Shown: piece by piece, positions 54,667 through 63,791 of the stretch
Numbering within the stretch: position 1 is the stretch's first letter
Layout: each line of letters opens with the position of its first letter
Assembly: GCF_029761935.1 (NCBI RefSeq)
Contig: NZ_CP121699.1
Location: 1,860,001-1,924,000 of the forward strand
Length of the DNA: 64,000 bases
Direction of reading: 5' to 3'
Source: Microbacterium testaceum
GTDB lineage: Bacteria > Actinomycetota > Actinomycetes > Actinomycetales > Microbacteriaceae
The notes under the pieces: model-generated
The model's database searches: none
What the model saw: only the letters and a program-made list of their open reading frames with translations
What the model was told of the DNA's origin: nothing
Program-made: the position numbers and the translations under genes

Positions 54667-55727
54667 CACAGGCCCATCTCCTCGTACAGGCGCTCGATGC
54701 GCTCGCGCTCGTCGGCGAGGAAGACGTCGAGCTCATCGCCGGTGATGACGCGCTCGGTCCAGTGGTAGCGGGCGCGGGCGTCGGCCCACTCGGGCGTCGC
54801 GATCGAGTCGAGGACGAGCTCGGTCAGCCCGTCGACCTGCTCGTCGTCGAGCCCGCTCGGGGCGGCCAGCATGCGCCAGTTGGTCAGGCCCACCTGGTAG
54901 CCCTGGTCGACCGCGGTGGGGATGTCGATGCCCTCGATCGGCTCGGCCGCGACGAGGGCGAGGGCGCGCAGGCGCCCCGACTCGATCTGGTCGATGTTGT
55001 CGGGGTAGCCGCCGGCCGCCGCCCGGGCGGTGCCGTTGAGCAGGGCCTGGATGGCCTCGCCACCACCGTCGGACGAGATGTAGGTCATGTCGACCGGCGC
55101 GATGCCCGCGGCGAGCGCGAGCTCGGCCACGACGAGCTGGTCGAACGAGCCGCCGCCGGTCCAGGGCAGGGCGCGCGGGTCCTGCTTCCAGGCCTGCACG
55201 AGGTCGTCGAGGCTCTGGTAGGGCGAGTCGGCCGGGACCACGATGACGTCGTACTCCTCGACCATGACGGCCAGCGGAGTGACGTCGTCGAGGGTCGCGG
55301 CCGAGTTGAACTGCACGGTCGCGGCGAGGAGCCCCGTGCCGCCGACCAGGAGGTTTCCGGCCTGCCCGTTGAGCACCGAGACATTGCCGAGGGCGATGGT
55401 GCCGCCGGCGCCGGGCATGTTGACCACCTGCACGTTGTTGACCAGGCCGTTGGCCTTCTGCGCCTGCTGCAGCTCGCGGGCGACGCCGTCCCAGCCGCCG
55501 CCGGCGGCGGCGGGCGCGATGATCGTCATCGACGCGTGGATGTCGTCGCCGGCGGATGCCGAGGTGATCGAGCCGTACGAAGCGACGGCGATCGCGGTTA
55601 CGGCGACCGCTCCCCCCGCGAGGCGGCCGATCCAACGGCGCCGCGGCCGGTCGACCGGTGCGCTGTCGGTCCGGGCGCTGCCGGCCGGCGGATGGTCGGG
55701 GACAGATGAAGGCGTAGGCTCCGTCAT
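54666..55727 (-). CDS. tctC: Tripartite tricarboxylate transporter binding protein TctC
   Basis: 353 residues. Cytoplasmic basic start (RPRRRWIGR), a hydrophobic export segment GGAVAVTAIAVASYGSI, then the Bug/TctC fold: IIAPAAAGGGWDGVARELQ, VVNMPGAGGTIALGNV and IVVPADSPYQSLDDL. It binds the carboxylate outside the membrane. There is no lipobox, so it is probably retained by an uncleaved signal or secreted. AGGAG precedes ATG 55727. First gene of the tctCBA operon, divergent from its sensor kinase gene. Confidence 0.93.
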   Translation of the reverse strand: MTEPTPSSVPDHPPAGSARTDSAPVDRPRRRWIGRLAGGAVAVTAIAVASYGSITSASAGDDIHASMTIIAPAAAGGGWDGVARELQQAQKANGLVNNVQVVNMPGAGGTIALGNVSVLNGQAGNLLVGGTGLLAATVQFNSAATLDDVTPLAVMVEEYDVIVVPADSPYQSLDDLVQAWKQDPRALPWTGGGSFDQLVVAELALAAGIAPVDMTYISSDGGGEAIQALLNGTARAAAGGYPDNIDQIESGRLRALALVAAEPIEGIDIPTAVDQGYQVGLTNWRMLAAPSGLDDEQVDGLTELVLDSIATPEWADARARYHWTERVITGDELDVFLADERERIERLYEEMGL

Positions 55728-55846
55728 CACAGCTCCTCCTCGCGGACGTCGTCGTTCCGCGGAATGTGAAGACGCTCCCAGGAGGGGTGGCACGGCGCAG
55801 CCCCCGCGCGCTTTGTGCTCATATTGCGTGCGACAGGAAGCCCACC

Positions 55847-57127
55847 ATGCGCGAGTACTCCCCGGCGCTCACCCCGCGAGCGGTGAGGCGCGTGCTCGTG
55901 GTACTGCCGAGCGTCATCGTTCTGTTCGCCGTGGGGCTGACCACCGTGATCGCCGCCTCGGTGCAGGAGCGCCGCATCCGCGACGACACCGTGGAGCGCG
56001 TGTACGACGTGGCCTCCGGGCTCGCCGAGCTCGACGACGTGCGCCTGGCCGCGGCATCCGTGTCGCGCGCCGGAACGGCGGATGATCTCGCGGATGCCGG
56101 AGACCTCTCGCCCGCGACGGCGGTGCTGCAACCGCTGGCCGACCTCGTCGAGCGCACGACCGGGGTGTTCTACGTCGTCATCACCGATGACGAGGGCGTG
56201 CGCATCACCCACCCCGAGGTCACGCAACGCGGCGTGCTCGTCGAGACCGCCAACGCGAGCGTGCTGGCGGGGACGCCGTTCGTCGGCATCGAGACGGGGC
56301 CCTCGGGCAGCACGGTGCGCGCGAAGGTCCCCATCAGCTCCGACGGCACGATCGTCGGCATGGTCGCGGTGGGGGTGCTCGAATCGCGCATGCTGGCGGA
56401 CCGTGACGAGGCCCTCGGCGCCCTGCTGCCCTGGGCGCTGGGGGCGCTCGTGGTCGGCACCCTGGCGTCGTCGCTGCTGGCCGCCGCGATCGAACGGCGC
56501 TTCCGGCAGGCCGACGCGCTCGCGGCGGCGCAGGAGCAGAGCACGCGGACGATGGCGGCCCTGCGCGAGCAGGCGCACGAGTTCGGCACGCGGCTGCACG
56601 TGCTGCACGGTCTGGTCTCGCACGGAGACACGCGCGACGCACTGGCCTACATCGCCGACGCCGCCCCGACGCTCACCGCCCGCCCGGCCTCGGACACCCG
56701 GCTCGGCCCGTCGGTCGTGGGGGCGAGTCTCGAGGCGCTGCGCGCGGAGGTCGCCGCCCTCGGGGCGCACCTCGAGGTGCAGGTCGACCGCGACCTGCCC
56801 GTCGACGAGACGGTGCTGGTCGTCCTCGCCAACCTGTGTCGCAACGCCGCCGAGGCGGGTGCCTCGCGCGTGCGCTGCACGCTCTCGCAGATCGGCGACC
56901 GGCTGCACGGAGCGGTCGACGACGACGGTCCGGGGCTTGATGCGAACGACGTCGAGCGCGCGTTCTCGGTGGGCCACTCCTCGAAGCCCGACGTCACCGG
57001 CACCGGGCGCGGACTCGGACTCGGGCTCGTCCGTCGCGCCGTCGCCGAGCGCGGGGGCGAGGTCACCGTCAGCCGATCGGCGTGGGGCGGCGCGAGCTTC
57101 TCGTTCGAGATGGCGGTCCCGCGATGA
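55847..57127 (+). CDS. CitA/DcuS-type sensor histidine kinase
   Basis: 426 residues. Two membrane helices (RVLVVLPSVIVLFAVGLTTVI near 20 and LLPWALGALVVGTLASSLL near 185) flank an extracytoplasmic PDC/CACHE domain that binds carboxylates in known relatives. The phospho-acceptor region is EQAHEFGTRLHVLHGLVSHG; the usual Asn three residues after Phe is Thr here. The kinase core has LANLCRNAAEAG (N-box) and GTGRGLGLGLVRRAV. Start ATG 55847 has AGGAAG before it. It is coupled to the response regulator by ATGA. Confidence 0.93.
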   Translation: MREYSPALTPRAVRRVLVVLPSVIVLFAVGLTTVIAASVQERRIRDDTVERVYDVASGLAELDDVRLAAASVSRAGTADDLADAGDLSPATAVLQPLADLVERTTGVFYVVITDDEGVRITHPEVTQRGVLVETANASVLAGTPFVGIETGPSGSTVRAKVPISSDGTIVGMVAVGVLESRMLADRDEALGALLPWALGALVVGTLASSLLAAAIERRFRQADALAAAQEQSTRTMAALREQAHEFGTRLHVLHGLVSHGDTRDALAYIADAAPTLTARPASDTRLGPSVVGASLEALRAEVAALGAHLEVQVDRDLPVDETVLVVLANLCRNAAEAGASRVRCTLSQIGDRLHGAVDDDGPGLDANDVERAFSVGHSSKPDVTGTGRGLGLGLVRRAVAERGGEVTVSRSAWGGASFSFEMAVPR

Positions 57128-57840
57128 CTGACGATCCGGTGCGGGTGCTCGTCGTCGACGACGACGCCGCGGCGCGCGCGCTGCACGGCCGCTTCGTCGA
57201 TGAGACACCGGGCTTCCGGGTGATCGGGTCGGCGGCGACCGGGATCGCGGCCGTCGAACGCGCGCGACAGGACGTCGACCTGGTGCTGCTCGACATGCGA
57301 CTGCCCGACATCAGCGGGGTCGAGGTGCTGCACCGCCTGCGGACGCGGGGGGCCGAGGGGCTCGACGTGCTCGTCATCAGCTCGTCGCAGGACCAGGTGA
57401 CCGTGCGGCAGGCGCTCGCCGCACACGTCGTGGGCTACCTCGTGAAGCCGTTCACGCAGGAGATGCTGCAGCGTCGCCTCGACACGTACCGCCGCGAGCG
57501 GCAGGCGCGCGCCGAGGCCGATCGCGATCGCGCTCTGACGCAGGGTGACATCGATCGCCTGCTCGGAACGGGCACGGTGCGCGTGCCCGAACGCTCGTCT
57601 CCGGCGCCGCTGCCGAAGGGCCTCGCCCAGGTCACCCTCGACCGGGTGCGGGCGAGTCTCGACCCGGTCGCCTTCGTCTCGTCATCCGACGTCGCCTCCG
57701 CCTGCGGCCTGTCGCGGGCCACGGCTCAGCGCTACCTCGAGCACCTGGTGTCGACCGGGGTCATCGACCTCGCGCACCGGTACGGCGCCCGCGGGCGCCC
57801 GCGCATCCTCTACCGTCTGGCCCCGTCGCCGCCCGGCTGA
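57124..57840 (+). CDS. CitB/DcuR-type response regulator
   Basis: 238 residues. Receiver domain with VLVVDDDAAAR, the Asp in LVLLDMRLPDISG and Lys in GYLVKPFTQ. A linker (90 residues, Arg/Glu-rich then FVSSSDVASACGLSRATAQR) leads to a C-terminal helix-turn-helix of the CitB type. It probably activates tctCBA in response to external citrate or a related acid, as in known TctDE and CitAB systems. It ends 7 bp before the convergent MobA-like gene. Confidence 0.93.
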   Translation: MTDDPVRVLVVDDDAAARALHGRFVDETPGFRVIGSAATGIAAVERARQDVDLVLLDMRLPDISGVEVLHRLRTRGAEGLDVLVISSSQDQVTVRQALAAHVVGYLVKPFTQEMLQRRLDTYRRERQARAEADRDRALTQGDIDRLLGTGTVRVPERSSPAPLPKGLAQVTLDRVRASLDPVAFVSSSDVASACGLSRATAQRYLEHLVSTGVIDLAHRYGARGRPRILYRLAPSPPG

Positions 57841-57847
57841 GCACGCG

Positions 57848-58417
57848 TCAGCGCGTGTCGCGGTCGGCTCCCGACCAGAGGTCGCCGCACTCCACGAGGT
57901 CGGCCTCCTGGGCGATGAGGTACGGGCGGGCCCCGATTTCACCCGTCACCGCCGCTGAGATCCCCGCCCAGTGCGCGCGGCCGAGCAGCACCGGGTGACC
58001 GGGCGCGCCGTCGTAGGTGGCCTGCGCGAGGGCGCCGGGCTCCACTCGGCGGGCGAGGCGGGCGACCGCTGTCGCCGGGACGTCGGGGGTGTCGACGGGC
58101 AGCACCACGACGGCGTCGGAGGACCCGGATGCCACGACCTCGAGCCCCGCGCGCAGCGACGCGGCCACGCCGGTGGCCCACTCGTCGACGCGCACGATCG
58201 CCGTACCCGCAGGGACGAGACCCGCGGCCTCGTCGAAGCCGGCGCCGAGCGCGACCGCGACGTCGCGGCATCCCCCCTCCCGCAGGGCCCGAACGGCGAG
58301 GGCGAGCCACGGGGTGCCTGCGGAGGTGCGCGCGAGGGCCTTGGGCCCCCCGAACCGACGCCCCGCGCCCGCGGCCAGCACGAGTCCCGACACGGTTCCG
58401 GGAAGGGCGGCGGGCAT
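57848..58417 (-). CDS. MobA-like nucleotidyltransferase
   Basis: 189 residues. The N-terminal nucleotide-binding signature is GLVLAAGAGRRFGGPKAL, followed by VVVLPVDTPDVPATAV (metal Asp) and PGHPVLLGRAHWAG. This is the MobA/MocA family that attaches CMP or GMP to molybdopterin. Next to an XdhC-like gene it most likely makes the cytosine dinucleotide form used by xanthine dehydrogenase-type enzymes. The gene is divergent from xdhC. Its start (ATG 58417 or GTG 58423) lies close to a TACGCT hexamer. Confidence 0.87.
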   Translation of the reverse strand: MPAALPGTVSGLVLAAGAGRRFGGPKALARTSAGTPWLALAVRALREGGCRDVAVALGAGFDEAAGLVPAGTAIVRVDEWATGVAASLRAGLEVVASGSSDAVVVLPVDTPDVPATAVARLARRVEPGALAQATYDGAPGHPVLLGRAHWAGISAAVTGEIGARPYLIAQEADLVECGDLWSGADRDTR

Positions 58418-58455
58418 GGTCACGACAGCGTAGCGTGCGCGAAACACGCCCCGAT

Positions 58456-58471
58456 TACGGTCGCATCCATG
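58456..58471 (+). promoter_or_regulatory. Leaderless promoter of xdhC-like gene (TACGGT)
   Basis: TACGGT (58456-58461) ends seven bases before ATG 58469. A second hexamer, TACGCT on the other strand at 58432-58427, serves the divergent gene. Confidence 0.5.
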
Positions 58472-59434
58472 CTCGAACTGGCCGCCGACCTGGTGCCGCT
58501 GATCGACGCGGGCGTACCCGTGGCGGCCGTCACCGTCACGGCCGTCGTGCGCAGCGCCCCCCGCGGAGTGGGAGCGACGCTTGCCGTCACGCGGGACGCG
58601 CGGGTGATCGGATCGATCTCGGGCGGCTGCGTCGAGAGCGACGCGGTCATGCTCGGTCTCGACGCGCTGCGCACCGGGACCGTGCGCCGAGCGCGTTTCG
58701 GTTTCGGCGACGACGACGCGATCGCGCCGATCGCCGCCGGGCTCGCGTGCGGCGGGGCCGTCGACGTCGTCGCCTACCGGGTCGACGCCGCGCACCGCGA
58801 TGCGCTCATCGCGGCGAGAGAGGGTCGCGAGGCGTCGCTGCGCCTCGAGCTCGACGGCGAGCCGCTGGTGCTCCACCGCCCCGCTCCCCCGCGGCTGATC
58901 ATCCTCGGCGCCGGCGAGCACGCCGCGGCCCTGTGCCGAGTGGGCGCCGCCGCCGGCTTCGCGGTGACCGTATGCGACGACTGGGCGTTGCTCGTGACGC
59001 GGGACCGCTTCCCCGACGCCGCCGACCTCGTCGTCGGAGCACCCCACGAGGTCCTCGCCGCTCTCCCCGCCCCCGACGAACGGACGGCGGTGTGCGTCCT
59101 CACCCACGACGAACGCCTCGACGTCCCCGCGATCCGCGTGGCGCTGCGCCTGCCGGTGGGCTTCGTCGGCGCGATGGGAGCCCGAGCCACCGTCTCGCGC
59201 CGCGGCGCCCTGCTCCGCGCCGCCGGAGTGACGGATGCCGAGCTCTCGCGCCTCCACTCCCCCCTGGGGCTCGACCTGGGTGGACGCTCCCCCGAAGAGA
59301 CGGCCCTGTCGGTGATCGCCGAGATCGTGGCATCCCGGAACGCGGCCGACGCCCGCCCGCTCCGCGACGCCGGCGAACGCCGCCTGCACGCGATCGCGGG
59401 CGGCAGCGCGTCCTGCGCGGTGAGGAGCGCGTGA
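58469..59434 (+). CDS. XdhC/CoxI-family protein
   Basis: 321 residues. N-terminal XdhC/CoxI domain with RSAPRGVGATLAVTRDARV and SGGCVESDAV (cysteine used for cofactor binding in relatives). The C-terminal Rossmann domain has LIILGAGEHAAALCRVGA and VGFVGAMGARATVSRR. XdhC inserts sulphurated molybdenum cofactor into xanthine dehydrogenase-type enzymes. No molybdenum hydroxylase subunit is visible to the right edge, so it may lie just outside. GTGA overlap joins it to the amidohydrolase. Confidence 0.9.
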   Translation: MLELAADLVPLIDAGVPVAAVTVTAVVRSAPRGVGATLAVTRDARVIGSISGGCVESDAVMLGLDALRTGTVRRARFGFGDDDAIAPIAAGLACGGAVDVVAYRVDAAHRDALIAAREGREASLRLELDGEPLVLHRPAPPRLIILGAGEHAAALCRVGAAAGFAVTVCDDWALLVTRDRFPDAADLVVGAPHEVLAALPAPDERTAVCVLTHDERLDVPAIRVALRLPVGFVGAMGARATVSRRGALLRAAGVTDAELSRLHSPLGLDLGGRSPEETALSVIAEIVASRNAADARPLRDAGERRLHAIAGGSASCAVRSA

Positions 59435-60729
59435 GCGTCGTCGTCGTCCGCGGAGCGGTCGCCGTCGTGGAGGGACCCGGTCGCGTGCGCAGGGGCGACG
59501 TCGTCCTCGTCGACGGGATGGTCGCCGATGCAGCGGACACGACGGATGCCGAGATCATCGACGCCACCGACTGCGTCGTCACACCGGGTCTGGTCAACGC
59601 CCACCATCACCTCCTGCAGACCGCGTTCCGGACGTTGCCGGGAACCCGCGGCATCCCGATGCGCGAATGGCTCCCGGCCATGGCCGGGGCCTACGCCGAG
59701 GCGCGAGTCGATCCCGAACTGACCGGGCTCGCCGCCCGCGCCGGCCTCGCCGAAGCGCTGCTGAGCGGGGTGACGACCGTCGCCGACCACCACCTGACCT
59801 GGCCCGCCGAGGCGGATGGCGTCGGGATGGCCCGAGCGGCGGCTCGCGCGGCGACCGACCTCGGCGCCCGCCTGGTGTTCGTGCGAGGAGCGGCGCGCGA
59901 CGACCCGCAGACCGCGGCCGCGTCGGCCGAGGCGATCGTCTCGACCCTCGTCCCCGACCGCCCCGGCGGGATCTCGGCCGACGGCATGCTCCAGGTCGCC
60001 GTGGGCCCGGCCGGTGTGCACAGCGACCCCCGCGAGACCTTCGCCCTGCTCGGCGAGGTCGCCCGGCGCCACGGGCTCCGTCGGCGCACGCAGGCCAACG
60101 AGGTCGTCGACGTCGAGATCGCCCTCGAGCGCTACGGCAGGCGTCCCCTCGATCTGCTCGACGACTGGGGCTGGCTCGCCCCCGACGTCACCCTCGCCCA
60201 CCTGTGCGACATCTCGGATGACGAGATCGCCCGGGTCGCGGCATCCGGAGCCTCCGCCACCCATGCGCCCGGCTGCGACGTGCCCATGGGGTGGGGGGTC
60301 GCGCCGGTGCGGCGTCTCCTCGACGCCGGCGTCGCCGTCGGACTCGGGACGAGCGGAGGGGGCAGCAACGATGCGGGGCACCTGCTCGCCGACGCGCGCC
60401 TGGCGATGCAGGTGTCGGCCCTCGTCGGTCCGCAGCTCGCGGCATCCGACGTCCTGGCCATGGCCGGCGCGGGCTCGGCCGACGGGCTCGGGCGACCTGA
60501 GCTCGGCCGCCTCGTCGCGGGCTCGGCCGCAGACCTCTGCGTGTGGGACGTGTCGGGTGTCGCCGACGCCGGCGTAGCCGATCCGGTCGCGGGGCTGCTC
60601 TGGGCGTCACCCGGTCGTCGCCCTCGCACGGTCGTCGTCGGTGGACGCACGGTCGTCGACGACGGGCGACTCGTGCGCGCCGACGAGCGCGAGATCGTCG
60701 GCGCACTGTTCGAGAGGGTGGGACGATGA
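59431..60729 (+). CDS. ATZ/TRZ-type amidohydrolase lacking two metal ligands
   Basis: 432 residues. N-terminal metal site VNAHHHLLQ (His58-60) and the TTVADHHLTWP segment match the 8-oxoguanine deaminase/hydroxydechloroatrazine hydrolase group. The normally invariant HTHLAE reads RTQANE (metal His replaced by Gln211, Glu214 kept). GTDG reads GTSG (metal Asp replaced by Ser298). His247 is retained. It may use another chemistry or metal, or be inactive. Coupled to xdhC and to the XRE-cupin regulator by GTGA and ATGA overlaps, it probably belongs to purine or N-heterocycle breakdown. Confidence 0.85.
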   Translation: MSVVVVRGAVAVVEGPGRVRRGDVVLVDGMVADAADTTDAEIIDATDCVVTPGLVNAHHHLLQTAFRTLPGTRGIPMREWLPAMAGAYAEARVDPELTGLAARAGLAEALLSGVTTVADHHLTWPAEADGVGMARAAARAATDLGARLVFVRGAARDDPQTAAASAEAIVSTLVPDRPGGISADGMLQVAVGPAGVHSDPRETFALLGEVARRHGLRRRTQANEVVDVEIALERYGRRPLDLLDDWGWLAPDVTLAHLCDISDDEIARVAASGASATHAPGCDVPMGWGVAPVRRLLDAGVAVGLGTSGGGSNDAGHLLADARLAMQVSALVGPQLAASDVLAMAGAGSADGLGRPELGRLVAGSAADLCVWDVSGVADAGVADPVAGLLWASPGRRPRTVVVGGRTVVDDGRLVRADEREIVGALFERVGR

Positions 60730-61349
60730 CGACCATGGCTCCCGTGATGGACACCCCGAGCAGCGACGAACGCCTGGGCGCGCACCTGCGCGGTCTGCGC
60801 AAGGCGCGCGGACTCACCCTCACCCAGCTCGCCGAGGCGGCGACCCTGTCGCACCCCTTCCTCAGCCAGTTGGAGCGGGGCCTGGCCCGGCCCAGCATGG
60901 CCAGCCTGGAACGGCTCGCCCGGGCGCTCGGGACCAGCCGCGTCGAGCTGCTCGCGGGATCGGAGCCGCCGCGCGCCGACCACGACGCCGAACCCTCGTT
61001 CGTCGCCGCCGACGAGGGCGTCATCGGACCGTACGCCGAGGGCACCGCCCGGCTCCTCGCCGAGGGGCCGCGCCGTTTCGAACCCCTCGAGTTCACCGGA
61101 TCGAACGCCGCGGCCGGCGACCATTACGTGCACGACGAAGACGAGTTCCTCACGGTCCTCGAGGGGTCGATCGTCATCTCGTTCGGCGGCTTCGGCGAGC
61201 GCATTCTGCGCGTCGGCGACTCGGTCTACTGCCGCTCGGGCACCCCGCACCGCTGGCACTCGCCCGACGGTTCGACGTACCGACTGCTCATCGTGAAAGA
61301 GCTCGTGCACGGCGGGGCCGACGACCTGATCGAACAGGAGAACACGTGA
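60726..61349 (+). CDS. XRE-cupin transcriptional regulator
   Basis: 207 residues. Helix-turn-helix at 16-72, with KARGLTLTQLAEAATLSHPF, then SQLERGLARPSMASLERLAR. The C-terminal cupin barrel has GDHYVHDEDEFLTVLEGSI and GDSVYCRSGTPHRWHSPDG, with His/Glu positions that could bind a metal or ligand. Such two-domain repressors sense small catabolites. It is embedded in the amidohydrolase/reductase operon by four-base overlaps on both sides, so it is presumably autoregulated. Confidence 0.93.
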   Translation: MTTMAPVMDTPSSDERLGAHLRGLRKARGLTLTQLAEAATLSHPFLSQLERGLARPSMASLERLARALGTSRVELLAGSEPPRADHDAEPSFVAADEGVIGPYAEGTARLLAEGPRRFEPLEFTGSNAAAGDHYVHDEDEFLTVLEGSIVISFGGFGERILRVGDSVYCRSGTPHRWHSPDGSTYRLLIVKELVHGGADDLIEQENT

Positions 61350-62293
61350 GCGCAGGCGTCACCTTCGAAGCCGTCGTGCGCCGGCGGCGCGATGCCGCGG
61401 ACGGTGTCGTCGTCCTCGATCTCGAGCGGTCGACCGGCGCCCTGCCGCACTGGTCGCCCGGGGCGCACATCGACGTCGTCCTGCCCGGCGGGATCGAACG
61501 GCAGTACTCGTTGTGCGGCTCGCCGACCGAGCGCGGCACCTGGCGGATCGGCGTCCTGCGGGAGCGCGAGGGATCGGTCTGGTTGCACGAGAACGCCCAC
61601 GTCGGGTCGGCCCTGCGCGTGCGCGGGCCCGCCAACCACTTCCTGTTCGCCCCCACCGCGGGGCGCTCGTACGTCTTCGTCGCGGGAGGCATCGGCATCA
61701 CCCCGATCGTGCCGATGATCGAGGCCGCCGAGGCCGCGGGCGCCGAGTGGACCCTGCTCTACGTCGGGCGGTCGCGCTCCACCATGGCCTTCGTCGACGA
61801 GCTCGAGGCGCAGTGCGGCCCGCGGGTCGAGGTGTACGCCGCGGACGAGGGCCGCCGCCTCGACCTCGCCGCCCGTTTCGAGACGCCCGTGACACGCACC
61901 GTCGTATACGCGTGCGGACCCGCGCGCCTTCTCGAGGGACTGGATGCCGCGATGTCGGGCTGGCCCCGCGGGAGCCTCCACGTCGAGCGGTTCGAGGCGA
62001 AGGTGCTCGGCCCTCCCGTGTGGCAGGAACCGTTCGAGGTCGACCTCATGATGTCGGGACTGACGGTGACGGTGCCGCCCGAGCGGTCGGTGCTCGACGT
62101 GATCGAGGAGCAGGGCATCGTCGTCCCCTCGAGCTGCCGCGTGGGCACCTGCGGCACGTGCGAGGTCGCCGTGATCGACGGCGACATCGAGCACCGCGAT
62201 TCGGTGCTCTCCCCCGAGGAGCAGGATGCCAACCGCTCGATGATGCCGTGCGTCTCGCGCGCCGCCTGCCCGCGGATCACGCTCGAGCTGTAG
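61346..62293 (+). CDS. VanB/phthalate dioxygenase reductase-type oxidoreductase
   Basis: 315 residues in the order FMN/NAD reductase domain then ferredoxin. Flavin site RQYSLCGSPTERG, NAD region YVFVAGGIGITPIVPMI, and a plant-type [2Fe-2S] centre with CRVGTCGTC and the fourth Cys in MMPCVSRA. It passes electrons from NADH to a Rieske oxygenase. The oxygenase subunit is not in the window. GTG 61346 overlaps the regulator stop. Its 3' end overlaps the convergent MFS gene by 17 bp. Confidence 0.93.
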   Translation: MSAGVTFEAVVRRRRDAADGVVVLDLERSTGALPHWSPGAHIDVVLPGGIERQYSLCGSPTERGTWRIGVLREREGSVWLHENAHVGSALRVRGPANHFLFAPTAGRSYVFVAGGIGITPIVPMIEAAEAAGAEWTLLYVGRSRSTMAFVDELEAQCGPRVEVYAADEGRRLDLAARFETPVTRTVVYACGPARLLEGLDAAMSGWPRGSLHVERFEAKVLGPPVWQEPFEVDLMMSGLTVTVPPERSVLDVIEEQGIVVPSSCRVGTCGTCEVAVIDGDIEHRDSVLSPEEQDANRSMMPCVSRAACPRITLEL

Positions 62294-63581
62294 GCGCTCC
62301 GACGTCGGCCCGCCCCGCGGAGGCCGCGACCGGAGGGGCCCAGACGGCGGCGACCACGAGCGGGACGGCGAGCAGTAGCCAGGCCGCGGCCGGAACCGCG
62401 GTCCAGCCGAGCAGCGCGCCGACCGCGACGTTGCCGATGAGCACGGCCACGCCGCCGCACGTCGAGAGCAGACCGAAGAACGATCCGGTCGGCAGCATCG
62501 CGGCGAACCGCGGGACGAGTCCCTGCGCCGTGGGATTCGTCGTCAGGTGGCCGACGACGACGAGCCCCGCGGCGACGAACACGGCCACCACGCGCCCCGA
62601 GGCGTCGAGCGGAACGACGACACTCGCGGCGACCACGACGAATCCAGCGGACGAGAGCCCGTACCCCGCCCGCAGAGCACGGGCCGCGCCCACCCGGTGG
62701 CACCAGCGCGACACCGGCAGCTGCAGCACGAGCGTGAGCGCCGAGACCCACGCGAACACCGCCGCGACGACCCCCGGGCCCGCGCCGGCACGCGCGAGCT
62801 GGAGGGGAAGCGCGAGGTAGAGCTGGTTGAAGGCCAGCAGGTCCGCCGCGTGCAGGGCCGAAAAGGCCACGAACCGTCGGTCGCGGAGCGACCACCACCG
62901 TCCGCGGATCCCCCGCTCCGTCGCCGCGGGCGTCCGACGCGGCAGAGCGAGGGCGAGGAACACGGCGATCAGCACGAAGAGGGCGGCCCCGGCCAGAGCC
63001 ACCACCACGAACCCCCACCCGAGCAGAGCGGCTCCCAGCAGCGGGCCGAGCACCGCCCCGAACTCACCCGCGACGCTCAGCCACGCGAACAGCGAGGCGC
63101 GGGACCTCGCACTCGCGGGGGCACGGCGCTGCTCGGCATCCGCCACGAGGATGTTGACCCCCGGCGAGAAGAGCGCGCCGCCGAGACCCGTGAGCACGGT
63201 CCCCCCGATGAAGAGGGCGAGGTGAGGGGTCGGAGCCAGCAGCGACAGGGCGAGCGTGGCGAAGCCGAGCACGCGCACGGCACACCCGGCGAGGATCGTC
63301 CGCCGCGCACCGAAGCGGTCGGCGAGCACCCCGCCGACCAGGAACATGCCCTGCTGCGCGAAGGTGCGCACCCCGAGGATCAGACCGATCGCGGCGGCGG
63401 TCAGGCCGAAATCATCGGTGAGCACGAGCGCGAGGAACGGGACGACGGCGAAGAAGCCCACGTTGAACAGCAGCTGTGTTCCCAGCAGCACCGGCATGCG
63501 GGCGGCACGGGGCGGGGCGGGAATGACGGGCACGGCGATCTCCGGGGGTGGGGGCGGTGACCGCCCGGACGATCCTGCCAT
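62277..63581 (-). CDS. MFS transporter (YbfB/drug-efflux-like, 12 helices)
   Basis: 434 residues. Pro-rich cytoplasmic start, then 12 helices with loop motif GGVLADRFGARRTILAG after helix 2 and GALFSPGVNILVADAEQ after helix 4. It resembles the DHA1 branch; substrate unknown. The start ATG 63581 has GGGAGGG upstream. It converges on the reductase gene with a 17-bp coding overlap, so the two transcripts are antisense at their ends. It could export or import the compound handled by the adjacent catabolic operon. Confidence 0.9.
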   Translation of the reverse strand: MAGSSGRSPPPPPEIAVPVIPAPPRAARMPVLLGTQLLFNVGFFAVVPFLALVLTDDFGLTAAAIGLILGVRTFAQQGMFLVGGVLADRFGARRTILAGCAVRVLGFATLALSLLAPTPHLALFIGGTVLTGLGGALFSPGVNILVADAEQRRAPASARSRASLFAWLSVAGEFGAVLGPLLGAALLGWGFVVVALAGAALFVLIAVFLALALPRRTPAATERGIRGRWWSLRDRRFVAFSALHAADLLAFNQLYLALPLQLARAGAGPGVVAAVFAWVSALTLVLQLPVSRWCHRVGAARALRAGYGLSSAGFVVVAASVVVPLDASGRVVAVFVAAGLVVVGHLTTNPTAQGLVPRFAAMLPTGSFFGLLSTCGGVAVLIGNVAVGALLGWTAVPAAAWLLLAVPLVVAAVWAPPVAASAGRADVGAPTARA

Positions 63582-63641
63582 CCCGTCCCTCCCACTCGCG
63601 AACGCGGGGCGGCGGCGGCGGTCACGGGGCGGGCGAGGGCG

Positions 63642-63706
63642 GCGACGAGAACAGGTTGATCGAGCGAAAAACAGCCTGTCGTCGTGGCATCCCCTGTTCT
63701 CGTCGC
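63642..63706. repeat. Nested inverted repeat GCGACGAGAACAGG
   Basis: A perfect 14-bp inverted repeat GCGACGAGAACAGG (63642-63655) with CCTGTTCTCGTCGC (63693-63706) encloses a weaker pair GCGAAAAACAG and CTGTCGTCG (63664-63684). The four related arms parallel the element at 4488-4556. Confidence 0.6.
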
Positions 63707-63735
63707 ACCCGACGCGACGGATGCCACCGCCTGTC

Positions 63736-63749
63736 CGACAACTTTGTCG
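63736..63749 (+). promoter_or_regulatory. Palindrome CGACAA-CT-TTGTCG (operator candidate)
   Basis: Perfect 6-bp arms around a 2-bp centre, 165 bp before the next start codon and about 43 bp before a TAGCAT hexamer. Its arms share GACAA with the GntR boxes near 43.1 kb. Confidence 0.45.
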
Positions 63750-63791
63750 AGAGGGTCACGCGGGGGAAATACAGCGGAAACGCGCGGTTCC

